DNA from: Fimbriimonadales bacterium | GTDB lineage: Bacteria > Armatimonadota > Fimbriimonadia > Fimbriimonadales > ATM1 | Direction: 5' to 3' | NCBI GenBank assembly: GCA_035559795.1 | Contig: DATMAR010000003.1 | Location: forward strand, 186,001 to 250,000 | DNA: 64,000 nt | Part shown: positions 18,800 to 26,783 of the stretch, piece by piece | Layout of the letters: each line of letters starts with the position of its first letter | Numbering within the stretch: the stretch's first letter is position 1 | The notes under the pieces: generated by a model | Told to the model about the DNA's origin: nothing | Database searches by the model: none | Seen by the model: only the letters and a program-made list of their open reading frames with translations | Translations under genes and position numbers: made by a program

Positions 18800-19672
18800 A
18801 TGAAGGAACAAAAGGCGCTCTCGATCATCATTCTGCTGGCCATCGTTCTCTTTGTTACCACCCTCCTCGTCCCGTTTATTCCCGTTCCGATTCCATGGCT
18901 GACCTTCGGGAGAATCCTCTCCTCTGCATGGTTCGTCTCCCTGCCTGTTTTCCTTTTGTTTTATACAAATTCGTTGCGATGGAGTTCGCAAAGTCTCGTA
19001 ATTTTTTTAATATTCGGAATTCTATGTGTTCTCGGCGCATCGCTCTTCCCTTTTCCTAAAGACACCGAAAGCGAACAAATGATGAAATTCGACATTGCCA
19101 TGAGAACTGCATTTTCGGGTTTAGGAACGATCCTATGGTCTGGCGCGCTGGGTGTTTTCATGGCAAAACTGATCAAAGACAAAAATCTTCTTATTCCTGT
19201 AGCCTTCGTTTTAGCGACGGTAGACATTATCGTAACGATGATGCCCTTCGGAACAGTTCAGCAGATTCTTAGAACTCCGGGGGGGCGAATGGCTTTCGAA
19301 GCGCTTGCCTACAAAGTTCCCGAATTCGGTGTCGCGACTCCTGCTGCTTTCATAGGACCTGCCGATTTGTTATTTTTGAGCATGTTCTTCTGCGTTGTTC
19401 ATCGTTTCGAGTTAAATGCTCGAGCGACGCTCTTCGCTTTAGTGCCAGCATTGGTTCTCTATTTGTGGGTCGTGCTATTTTGGGGAGGTTACACTCTTTG
19501 GGGCATTCGACTGAACACTCTGCCTGCTTTAGTCCCCATAAGCCTTTCCATTCTCCTCGCTAATATTGGCAATTTCAAACTCAATCGCAACGAAAAGATC
19601 ATGACATTCGCTGTCGTCATATTTTGCATATTGGCTCTTTCTTTAGGCTTTTGGTTTAGCCTAAAAAAATAA
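18800..19672 (+). CDS. Presenilin-like (GxGD-type) intramembrane aspartyl protease candidate
   Basis: 290 aa, nine predicted helices. Helix 5 holds D142 (ATVDIIVTMMPFG), like the YD helix of presenilins. Helix 6 holds D189 in GPADLLFLSMFF, a GxGD-like site with Ala for the second Gly. One helix later comes P242-A243-L244 (LNTLPALVPIS), matching the presenilin PAL motif. Order and spacing (D, GxxD, one helix, PAL) follow family A22. Prepilin peptidases also use two Asp but have GDxK and no PAL. The link is by motif only. Monocistronic; TAAAGT (18784-18789) lies 10 nt before the ATG. Convergent with the next gene. Confidence 0.65.
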   Translation: MKEQKALSIIILLAIVLFVTTLLVPFIPVPIPWLTFGRILSSAWFVSLPVFLLFYTNSLRWSSQSLVIFLIFGILCVLGASLFPFPKDTESEQMMKFDIAMRTAFSGLGTILWSGALGVFMAKLIKDKNLLIPVAFVLATVDIIVTMMPFGTVQQILRTPGGRMAFEALAYKVPEFGVATPAAFIGPADLLFLSMFFCVVHRFELNARATLFALVPALVLYLWVVLFWGGYTLWGIRLNTLPALVPISLSILLANIGNFKLNRNEKIMTFAVVIFCILALSLGFWFSLKK

Positions 19673-19771
19673 ACTTTTATTAGAAAGCATCAAAAAAATC
19701 GCCTCCTCCTTTCCTAAAGGGACTTTCCCAAATAGGAATTTGAGGAAAAATCGAAAGAAGGCAAATAGATT

Positions 19772-21628
19772 CTATTGCTCGAAATATTCGAAAACTGCTC
19801 TCATATATCCTGCCGTCCAAATTCCTAATCTCGGAGCGCTTCCTGCAAATGCGCTCAGAGTTGCAAGCGCAGCTTTGCTATATCTCTCGGAATTCGTAAG
19901 CATCCTCAAATCCAGCAAATTCCTCGCCGCTAATGCATTCAAACTCTCATCAAATTCGTCTACGATGTTGCGATTCTCCATAACGAAGGGAGCGAAATCG
20001 AATGCAGAGGGCAAAGACGTGATGAATCCCCCCCCTGGATGTTCGAACAATTCCAACATTCTATCTGTAATGCGTTTCGCATCGTTCAATGCGGAATCGT
20101 CACCGGTCGCTCGATAACACTCGATAGCCGCTCGAGCCATCCAAACATAACTCCCTAAGTAAGATGCAATTCGTGCTCTTCCTTCAGGAGCGTGCACGAC
20201 ATCACCGATAGGCTGCACGAAAACCTGCATTGCGCGATGGTAAATCTCTTTCGTCTTCTTAACCGCTTCTTCATCCTTCAACGTGCTCGCGATGATAAAT
20301 AAAGAAGCAATGGATTTTCCATTAATATCCGAATAAACACCTTCATCCTTTTCGGGAAGTCGAATAGAGGCTATTTTGGAGCGCAACTGTAGAATGGCTC
20401 GTTGTATTCTCTCGACTTGCTCGCGACTTACGGCGGCGTTATATTCTCTTATTCCCTTCAATCGAATCGCCCCGACCGCTGCATTCCCCTCGATTTCGAA
20501 TACTTCTCCTGCAATTCCCGTGAGCGATTCGGATTCCCATTCGTACACCGAAATTTTTTCTTGAAAATCCTCGTCCGTCGCAATCCCTGCACAAAACAAA
20601 CCCGTTTCCGAATCCAACATGAAGTCTAAAGCCCAATCCATCGTTTGCTTCGCAATCCAACGAAACAAAGGCGCATCGAAAACAGACCCCGCTTGAGCGT
20701 AAATACTCGCTAAAAGAAGACTGCTACTCGTAGATTTGGCGAACCTCGGCTGCCTCCAACCCGGCTCGTAGGCAAAGTGGAAAAATCCCCCCCGAATAGG
20801 GTCGTAGACAGCAGAAGAGCACAAACGAAGCAACCAAACTTTTAAATTCTGCAATGCTCTCTCATCATGGGATTCGAATAACAACTCGGGAACTTCTGCT
20901 CGGATGGGCAATGCATGCGTTTGAGACTCTATGGTGGAAACGTCAACATGTTTCAAAAGTGCATCTAAATAAAATTCTGCTATGCTCCTTTCTAAAAATC
21001 CTGGCTTAGCATTGGTGTACACTCGCATCGCACGTGCTTTTTCGATGGATGCTGCTTGTTTGCGCAGAGAATCCGGATTGTGCGCCCACTCTCGCGCGTA
21101 ATTCTGCAAAAAATCAATAAATGCATCGCGCGTCGTCTCCCTCGGAAACGGTCTCAAAAATTTTTCGTCTACGATTTTTCCATCGGGTGTGAGTACGAGA
21201 ATCAAAGAGTTTTCACTGCTGTAAAGCAACGGTGTATTCAGACTCACCGCAAGAGCGATTGCCGGAAATTCGTTGATATCCACACGTATCGAAACATAAT
21301 GACTATTCAACAAACGAATCACGTCTCCGTCTTCGAATGCGTTCTTCGTTAGGGATAAACTCGAAGAAGAAAGGGTGCTCCCGATTTCCAAAAAAATAAG
21401 CATATTGTTTTTCTTCGCAATCTCGAAAGGTTCTGGAGAGAAGGCATACCAATTCACTTGATGATGCGAGCCGCTTCTTACATACGCCCCATACTCGATG
21501 GCTAACCTATTCGGCTGTCTCTCGGGGAGATATTTCGAAGCGAGTCGTATTCCTATTCCGAAGAGCACGATGATTACGAGCAAATTCGTAACGACGGTAA
21601 ATCTCGGAGACTTAGAATGCGCCCGCAT
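19772..21628 (-). CDS. DUF255/YyaL-like protein with degenerate thioredoxin domain
   Basis: 618 aa. An N-terminal anchor helix (about 12-30) precedes a thioredoxin-like region with family landmarks: YAFSPEPFEIAKKNNMLIFL, AFEDGDVIRLLNSHYVSIRV and DINEFPAIA. The CHWCHVM active site usual for the family is replaced by a Ser-rich STLSSSSLSL, so no redox CxxC is present. The remaining about 400 residues resemble the alpha/alpha-toroid of YyaL/SSP411 proteins. It stands alone on its strand. Function unknown; a non-redox role is inferred. Confidence 0.7.
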   Translation of the reverse strand: MRAHSKSPRFTVVTNLLVIIVLFGIGIRLASKYLPERQPNRLAIEYGAYVRSGSHHQVNWYAFSPEPFEIAKKNNMLIFLEIGSTLSSSSLSLTKNAFEDGDVIRLLNSHYVSIRVDINEFPAIALAVSLNTPLLYSSENSLILVLTPDGKIVDEKFLRPFPRETTRDAFIDFLQNYAREWAHNPDSLRKQAASIEKARAMRVYTNAKPGFLERSIAEFYLDALLKHVDVSTIESQTHALPIRAEVPELLFESHDERALQNLKVWLLRLCSSAVYDPIRGGFFHFAYEPGWRQPRFAKSTSSSLLLASIYAQAGSVFDAPLFRWIAKQTMDWALDFMLDSETGLFCAGIATDEDFQEKISVYEWESESLTGIAGEVFEIEGNAAVGAIRLKGIREYNAAVSREQVERIQRAILQLRSKIASIRLPEKDEGVYSDINGKSIASLFIIASTLKDEEAVKKTKEIYHRAMQVFVQPIGDVVHAPEGRARIASYLGSYVWMARAAIECYRATGDDSALNDAKRITDRMLELFEHPGGGFITSLPSAFDFAPFVMENRNIVDEFDESLNALAARNLLDLRMLTNSERYSKAALATLSAFAGSAPRLGIWTAGYMRAVFEYFEQ

Positions 21629-21875
21629 ATTCTGGATTTTGGCAGTAGCCGCTTTAATTATCCCGCACCACCTCCGAATCGAGATTATTCAATAAAAAAC
21701 TCACCAGCTCTTTGGAAGGGTAATACCCTTTTTCTGCTCTTCATCTTAATCACTATCGGTAACCCCAATTAGTCAGTTCAATATCGAAAGCCAACAGGAA
21801 AATCCTATAAAAAATAAGAGGCAACGTGGCGACTCCCATAATTCATCCATCCCATATAGAGAGTCACATTGAAGG

Positions 21876-21881
21876 TAAAAT
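21876..21881 (+). promoter_or_regulatory. -10 element of gatCA, near-leaderless
   Basis: TAAAAT ends 6 nt before the gatC ATG at 21888. The 259-nt gap upstream (21629-21887) also holds a small hairpin with a T-run (21716-21733); nothing else was recognised there. Confidence 0.45.
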
Positions 21882-21887
21882 CCACTC

Positions 21888-22175
21888 ATGGCAATAACCT
21901 TAGAGGAACTCCGGCACCTCGGTGAACTTGCAAGGTTGAAACTCTCCGATACGGAACTTATGGCTATGCATGCCGATTTGAATAAGGTGCTGGAGCATTT
22001 CGAAAGCCTACAAGAAATAGATTTCGCAGGAATCCCGCTTACTTCGCATTCGGTGGAATCGAGCAATGTCTGGGCAGAAGACGAGCCGGAAGAAGGATTA
22101 GAGCGCGATGAGGCTTTAGCGTCTGCGCCACAAGCCGATTGCGGGTTGTTCTTAGTGCCTACGATTATCGAATAA
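21888..22175 (+). CDS. gatC: Glutamyl/aspartyl-tRNA amidotransferase subunit C
   Basis: 95 aa, normal length. Starts ITLEELRHLGELARLKLSD, typical of GatC, with the hydrophobic helix that clamps GatA, and ends in the extended tail that follows GatA. It is two nucleotides upstream of gatA. With GatB (not in the window) it makes Gln-tRNA(Gln) and/or Asn-tRNA(Asn) by transamidation. Confidence 0.93.
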   Translation: MAITLEELRHLGELARLKLSDTELMAMHADLNKVLEHFESLQEIDFAGIPLTSHSVESSNVWAEDEPEEGLERDEALASAPQADCGLFLVPTIIE

Positions 22176-22177
22176 AG

Positions 22178-23623
22178 ATGTCTCTTTTCGCCCTCAGCGC
22201 ATCCGAAATGCGCGCAAGGCTCGACGCAAAAGAAATCAGCGTTCGCGAACTTTTAGAGAGCCATTTGGAGCGCATCGGATCGTGCGAGTCGAAAATCAAT
22301 GCATTTCTCACTTTAACCACAGAAATCGCATACAAAAATGCAGGCGAGGCTCAAGAAAAAATCAATAGAGGCGAAAGCGACTTCTTGACAGGAATCCCAA
22401 TCGCAATAAAAGACAACATCGTTACGAAAGGTATTCGAACGACTTGCGCTTCGAAAATTCTCGAAAATTGGATTCCACCTTTCGAAAGCACTCTTGTCGA
22501 AAAACTCAAACGAAGCAATCCCGTGCTCGTGGGGAAAACGAACATGGATGAATTCGCTATGGGTTCGAGCACGGAATTCAGCGGATTCAAAATCACGCGT
22601 AACCCATGGGACCTGGAACGGGTACCGGGGGGGAGCAGTGGAGGAAGTGCTGCTGCCGTTTCGGCTGGATTCGTTCCCATCGCTTTCGGTTCCGATACGG
22701 GGGGAAGTGTTCGACAACCTGCATCGTTGTGCGGCGTCGTCGGATTGAAACCGACATACGGGCGAATTAGTCGTTACGGTTTAGTCGCATTCAGCAGTTC
22801 GCTCGACCAAATCGGTCCTTTCGGAAGAACCGTAGAAGATGTAATTTTCGCTTTCGAAGCGGCGATGGGAAGAGACGTTCGAGATTCGACAACAGTTGAT
22901 GCACCATACAATGCACAAGTGGCGAGAACTCCGCAAATCAAAGGTAGAAAAATCGGAGTGCCGAAAGAGTTGGTATCGGAAGAGGTTTCGCCTGAGGTTT
23001 TGAAAGTAATTAAAGAAACGATAGAACTTATTACGAAAGAAGGCGCAGAAGTTGAAGAAATCTCGCTTCCGATGATTAGTCAAGGCGTTTCAACGTACTA
23101 CATCATTGCGCCTGCAGAAGCGAGCAGCAATCTTGCTCGTTACGACGGAGTTCGTTATGGCCTCCGCGTCCCTGCAACCACCGCTGTAGAAATGATGAAG
23201 CTCACTCGTTCCGAAGGGTTCGGAAAAGAAGTCAAAGAAAGGATCATGATCGGAACTTATGTTCTTTCGGCTGGCTATTATGAAGCGTTTTATGCAAAAG
23301 CACACAAAGCACGCACGGTAATCAAACAGCAATTACGAGAGGCGTTCCGAACGTACGACGTGCTTTTAGCACCGACTAGTCCTATACCAGCATTTAGAAT
23401 CGGTGAACGCATCGCCGATCCCCTTGCCATGAAGTTAGCGGATTACTGCACGATTCCTGCGAATATCGGGGGGTTCCCTGCGATTAATCTCTTTGCCGGG
23501 TTCAGCGATGGTCTTCCGGTAGGAGTGCAACTCATTGCGGACACTTTCGACGAGGAAACGTTGTTTTCTATAGCGTTGGGGATGGAAAGCATTCTGCCGA
23601 AAGTTAGAATTGCACCTTGCTAA
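22178..23623 (+). CDS. gatA: Glutamyl/aspartyl-tRNA amidotransferase subunit A
   Basis: 481 aa from MSLFALSAS; an earlier in-frame start inside gatC is unlikely. Amidase-signature catalytic triad is intact: K78 (IAIKDN), cis-Ser S153 in GGSSGGSAAA and nucleophile S177 in GSDTGGSVRQPA. It releases ammonia from glutamine for the transamidation done with GatB. The GGSSGG codons include a G7 tract. No gatB gene is nearby. Confidence 0.96.
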   Translation: MSLFALSASEMRARLDAKEISVRELLESHLERIGSCESKINAFLTLTTEIAYKNAGEAQEKINRGESDFLTGIPIAIKDNIVTKGIRTTCASKILENWIPPFESTLVEKLKRSNPVLVGKTNMDEFAMGSSTEFSGFKITRNPWDLERVPGGSSGGSAAAVSAGFVPIAFGSDTGGSVRQPASLCGVVGLKPTYGRISRYGLVAFSSSLDQIGPFGRTVEDVIFAFEAAMGRDVRDSTTVDAPYNAQVARTPQIKGRKIGVPKELVSEEVSPEVLKVIKETIELITKEGAEVEEISLPMISQGVSTYYIIAPAEASSNLARYDGVRYGLRVPATTAVEMMKLTRSEGFGKEVKERIMIGTYVLSAGYYEAFYAKAHKARTVIKQQLREAFRTYDVLLAPTSPIPAFRIGERIADPLAMKLADYCTIPANIGGFPAINLFAGFSDGLPVGVQLIADTFDEETLFSIALGMESILPKVRIAPC

Positions 23624-23677
23624 TTTTCAAGGCATAACTTTCAAGCGGTGAGGTCGTAAACGGTAAACTTTTCATGA

Positions 23678-23753
23678 GCCCCCGTAGCTCAGCGGATAGA
23701 GCAGCTGCCTTCTAAGCAGCGGGTCGCAGGTTCGATTCCTGTCGGGGGCGCCA
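23678..23753 (+). tRNA. tRNA-Arg (anticodon TCT)
   Basis: 76 nt cloverleaf with acceptor GCCCCCG / CGGGGGC, D-arm GCTC...GAGC, anticodon stem GCTGC / GCAGC with loop CTTCTAA (anticodon TCT), T-arm GCAGG TTCGATT CCTGT, and an encoded CCA end. It reads AGA and probably AGG codons. A TAAACT box ends 8 nt upstream. Confidence 0.97.
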
Positions 23754-23776
23754 TATTTAGGAGTGCTGTTCGTCCT

Positions 23777-24061
23777 TCAAGAATCCTGCAGATCTTTACG
23801 ATTTTCCAAATGCGCCAATCTCTTTTGCAAATTTTCGACGTTGTTATCGAGACTCAAAGAATGTTCGAGAAGGGTGGTTTTCAATTCTTTCAATTCTTTT
23901 CGTAGGGATTCCATTTCTCGAGAAAGTTCACGCGTCGAGCCTTCGCTTTTTTGCATAAGTTCTAACATTTTTCTGCGATGATGAAGCAAGATAGCGACTA
24001 TTGGAATAAGAACAGGCATTCCGAAAATAATAAAAATAATCGCAACCGCGCTCCAATCCAT
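23777..24061 (-). CDS. Small membrane coiled-coil protein, paralogue 1
   Basis: 94 aa. One N-terminal helix (about 5-27) is followed by a charged coiled coil. Its C-terminal half contains TTLLEHSLSL then NNVENLQKRLAHLENRK, nearly the same block as in the upstream neighbour. General shape resembles PspB, but I see no specific PspB motif. It is the last gene of a tight three-gene operon (gaps of 2-4 nt). Function unknown. Confidence 0.7.
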   Translation of the reverse strand: MDWSAVAIIFIIFGMPVLIPIVAILLHHRRKMLELMQKSEGSTRELSREMESLRKELKELKTTLLEHSLSLDNNVENLQKRLAHLENRKDLQDS

Positions 24062-24063
24062 GC

Positions 24064-24384
24064 TTACCTTTCTCCTAATTCCAATTCTCGCGATTTTCTC
24101 TCGAGATGTTCCACTCGATGTCGCAACGACTCTAAATTGCTTTCGAGACTGAGAGAGTGCTCGAGAAGAGTCGCTCGTAATTGTTCTATTTCCTCACGCA
24201 TTTTCGAAATGTCTTGCGATGCCTCTTTTTTTAAATTTTCAGTGAACTTTTTATCCAATCGTTTTTCTCTTTTGGAAAAGAAGTCTGCGATTGCGTTCCC
24301 GAGCATAATGATAAACACCATTACTCCGATGCCAAGAAGGATTTGCACCACAAAATTGTTCAAAAAGTCTCGAAAGATTTCCAT
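24064..24384 (-). CDS. Small membrane coiled-coil protein, paralogue 2
   Basis: 106 aa. An N-terminal helix (about 12-34) is followed by a coiled coil ending ATLLEHSLSL then ESNLESLRHRVEHLERK, matching paralogue 1 in about 20 of 28 positions by eye. The membrane parts differ, so the shared block is the coiled coil only. The pair could form a heteromeric bundle, which is inference. Confidence 0.7.
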   Translation of the reverse strand: MEIFRDFLNNFVVQILLGIGVMVFIIMLGNAIADFFSKREKRLDKKFTENLKKEASQDISKMREEIEQLRATLLEHSLSLESNLESLRHRVEHLERKSRELELGER

Positions 24385-24388
24385 AAGG

Positions 24389-25021
24389 TTATTTCATTTT
24401 CTTCGCCCCGAGAAACCGTTCGACTGGTGCGATGATTGCCTCGATATTTACGCGGCTCAACGCCTCGGCGTTGCAATCGAAACTATCTATGAAAGGAACT
24501 TCTAACCACCAGGGACTTCCCCAAGCATCAGCAAAACGATTCATCGTTCGTTGCGTATCGTTTATAGGTTTTGTGCCTTCTAACTTATAGATTATGCGAG
24601 AAAAGCCGGCTTTTTTGAATAAATCCACGGTCTCGAAAAGAGATTTTTTACTTGGGAAATCCCGCTCCCTGACACGGGGAACGCAATTTTCTCCGAAGCG
24701 TCCCACGAAATGCGCTGCGCGCTCCGGCTTGGTCAAGTGAACTGCCTCTAAGACCACTTTCGAAACCCCGAGCGTGAAAAGCAACTCGGCAATGTGAACC
24801 GTCGAGACTCCGCCAGCGTAATGCACTGGCAGAAGGGAGGCATTCAAAAGCCGATGAAGAAGTTCGATATTTTGTGGCGCGCCAGTTTTATAAGCGTCTG
24901 GCTCTTCGACATGCAACGCGATGTTCGAAGGGGAACGAAGCGGAGAGAAATTTTTCTCTGCGCTTTTTAAAAAACGCTCGACTTTTTCCGGGGCGAGAAT
25001 TAAACTCGGAATCCAATTCAT
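24389..25021 (-). CDS. HisA-like barrel protein lacking the catalytic aspartates
   Basis: 210 aa. The middle and end follow the HisA/HisF (beta/alpha)8 pattern: PVHYAGGVSTVHIAELLF with TLGVSKVVLEA (the phosphate-binding GGGIR...GV.RVI.GT region), then AGFSRIIYKLEGTKPINDTQ. The N-terminal AIDL aspartate and the central GID aspartate needed for the isomerase are not present; PSLILAPEKV and VPRVRER stand there. It is shorter than HisA (about 240 aa). It heads an operon with two membrane coiled-coil proteins, not with his genes. A binding role is possible; isomerase activity is unlikely. Confidence 0.6.
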   Translation of the reverse strand: MNWIPSLILAPEKVERFLKSAEKNFSPLRSPSNIALHVEEPDAYKTGAPQNIELLHRLLNASLLPVHYAGGVSTVHIAELLFTLGVSKVVLEAVHLTKPERAAHFVGRFGENCVPRVRERDFPSKKSLFETVDLFKKAGFSRIIYKLEGTKPINDTQRTMNRFADAWGSPWWLEVPFIDSFDCNAEALSRVNIEAIIAPVERFLGAKKMK

Positions 25022-25130
25022 GAAATAAGTTCTCTCTTAGTGACATGAGTTTAACCTTATTTTGTGTTCTATGTAAGAAAGAGTCCGATAAATACAATGT
25101 AGTACATGAAATCTTTTTCGATATTTTCAT

Positions 25131-25387
25131 GGTTCCCCTTGCACAGCAGGGGGAACCTTACGGAGGGGGTAATTACAAAATGAAAATTCGAAAAACCGAA
25201 AACCAAGACTTTCTCGTCAAATCAGTCCCCTTTGCTAAAACAGGAGGAAGCCTACGGGGTTTATAAAACTAAACTTTCGAATCAGAAATGCAAAGTCATC
25301 TCGAAAAATTCCACCAGGGGATAACACACTCGAGTATATCACCCCCTCCTTAGAGGTTCCCCCTCTTCGCTTCGCTCGAGGGGAACC
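25131..25387. repeat. Dispersed paired-hairpin element, family B, copy 2
   Basis: Left arm 25131-25170 (GGTTCCCCTTGCACAGCAG ... CGGAGGGGGT) and right arm 25341-25387 (ACCCCCTCC ... GGGGAACC) face each other across about 170 nt, which contains a third decayed arm at 25224-25262. The whole gap 25022-25520 contains this element and no gene that I can support. Confidence 0.75.
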
Positions 25388-25520
25388 AGTTGTAAGGAGA
25401 GAACCATAGTTTCGTTTCTTCTGAGTAAAGAACGAAAGTGGACCAGTGCCCAAAAAAGAAACGCAAATTTAAGCCTTGCGGCTACCGTCTTGCGATAGTT
25501 TTGTGTTTTTTAATTATCGT

Positions 25521-26045
25521 CTAAAAACGCATCCCGGCACAAACGGTTACACCAGTCACGCTAATGCCTTCGTCCGTTTCGTCTGTCCAATAAAACATCG
25601 CTTCGGCAAAAAGGTTGTCGGTAAATTCCATTCCGACACCAGCGCGAACTCCGAAAACCGTATCGGAGGGCTTGAAATCCGTGAATACTGGACCTATTCC
25701 GAATTGGATATAACGACGCATTCCGAGTTCACCGCTATAAATACGCTGATTTATCATCAACGGAATCGCGTTGTTGTCTTCCCCGAAATTGTGACTGAAC
25801 CAATCGAGCGAAACAACGGTGTTCCATTTCGGAATGATGTGAAACGCAAGGAACTCGAGGTCTCCTCCGACATTGAGCCAAACCTCTTGTATATCGTTTA
25901 TTTCGTCTTCTAACGGAATGAACGCTCCAACACGGAGCATCGTTTGCGCTTCATTCCACATTTCCTCACGTCTCTGAGCGAACACAGGCGTAAAGGCAGA
26001 AAGCGCAAAAAGACAAGATAGTCCAAAACCGAGCAACCCTTTCAT
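25521..26045 (-). CDS. Small secreted outer-membrane beta-barrel-like protein
   Basis: 174 aa. Signal peptide (1-23, ending PVFAQ) and alternating amphipathic strands with aromatic girdle residues, e.g. SGELGMRRYIQFGIGP and FGVRAGVGMEFTDNL. It ends in CAGMRF, a C-terminal Phe typical of outer-membrane barrels. AGGAGGAA precedes the ATG at a normal distance. Size suggests an eight-stranded barrel. It resembles the protein at 45500-46030 in layout. Ligand or function unknown. Confidence 0.7.
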   Translation of the reverse strand: MKGLLGFGLSCLFALSAFTPVFAQRREEMWNEAQTMLRVGAFIPLEDEINDIQEVWLNVGGDLEFLAFHIIPKWNTVVSLDWFSHNFGEDNNAIPLMINQRIYSGELGMRRYIQFGIGPVFTDFKPSDTVFGVRAGVGMEFTDNLFAEAMFYWTDETDEGISVTGVTVCAGMRF

Positions 26046-26070
26046 TCGATTCCTCCTATGGGTGTGATAT

Positions 26071-26089
26071 TCCCGGCTTCCTGCCGGGA
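26071..26089. promoter_or_regulatory. GC-rich hairpin upstream of the barrel gene
   Basis: TCCCGGC / GCCGGGA, 7-bp stem, loop TTCCT. It lies 26 nt before the barrel gene's ATG and about 95 nt after ndk on the same strand. Without a T-run it may stabilise the leader or end ndk transcription inefficiently. Confidence 0.35.
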
Positions 26090-26155
26090 TGTGTGATTGT
26101 AGCGTATCTTCAAAGACGGATTCGAGGCTGTGTTTATATCAATCCTTTTTCGTAA

Positions 26156-26202
26156 TATATCAGTTCCTCTATATCAGTTCCTCTTCAGTATATCAGTTCC
26201 TC
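26156..26202. repeat. Three direct copies of a 14-bp ndk 3'-end segment
   Basis: TATATCAGTTCCTC occurs at 26156, 26170 and 26189; the first two abut. The third copy encodes the last residues of Ndk (EELIY), and the other two lie just after the stop codon. Confidence 0.85.
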
Positions 26203-26610
26203 GTCCGAGAACCAGATTGCGAGTTCTTTTTCGGCAGAGGCTCGGTCAGCGCTTCCGTGGACGATGTTTTCCTCGATAGTCAGCGCGAAATCGCCTCGGA
26301 TCGTCCCTGCGGCTGCTTCGGCAGGATTCGTGGCACCTATCATGATTCTTACTGCCTGAATCGCATTCTCACCTTCAACAGCAAGAGCGACGACCGCTCC
26401 TGAAGTGAGGTAGTTGACGAGATGCCCGAAAAACGGCTTTTCTCGATGCTCGGCGTAATGCGTCTCCACGAGTTCTCTTTCGGGATGAAGAAGTTTCAAT
26501 CCGACAATCGTGAGTTCACGCGCTTCTAAACGTTTGATGACCTCTCCAACGAGTTTTCTCCTGACTCCATCCGGTTTGATGAGTACGAGCGTCCGCTCCT
26601 TTTCTCCCAT
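26185..26610 (-). CDS. ndk: Nucleoside diphosphate kinase
   Basis: 141 aa from MGEKERTLVLIKPDG; an in-frame ATG at 26658 would add 16 residues. The active-site His lies in NIVHGSADRASAE and is H118 with the shorter start, the position usual for the family, which is why I chose it. The other landmarks (KPDGVRR, the FFGHLV region, MIGATNPAEAAAGTIRGDF) are intact. The upstream ATG has TAAAAG 8 nt before it and could be a leaderless start. It balances the NTP pools. Confidence 0.95.
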   Translation of the reverse strand: MGEKERTLVLIKPDGVRRKLVGEVIKRLEARELTIVGLKLLHPERELVETHYAEHREKPFFGHLVNYLTSGAVVALAVEGENAIQAVRIMIGATNPAEAAAGTIRGDFALTIEENIVHGSADRASAEKELAIWFSDEELIY

Positions 26611-26783
26611 GCGATGGGGGATGATACCCTCCGCTTCGATAGGGTTACACATTGTCATTTCTCATTCTTTTAATCAACACGCTTTTTATTCCGAGAAAAT
26701 GTTTTTCGTTATCAGGATACGAAGTCTTTCGCTTTCGTCCGTATTCTTCGTCCATAATGGAATGAGGAAGAGACGATTGACCG

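Noticed and set aside
19642-19665. Hairpin at the end of the presenilin-like gene as terminator
   Set aside because: The stem is inside the coding end and is followed by A residues, not T, on the plus strand.
18800-19672. Type IV prepilin peptidase
   Set aside because: No GDxK motif or zinc cysteines and a PAL motif is present instead.
23777-24061. PspB annotation for the 94-aa protein
   Set aside because: Only general shape fits; the paralogous coiled coil and lack of pspA/pspC nearby argue against it.
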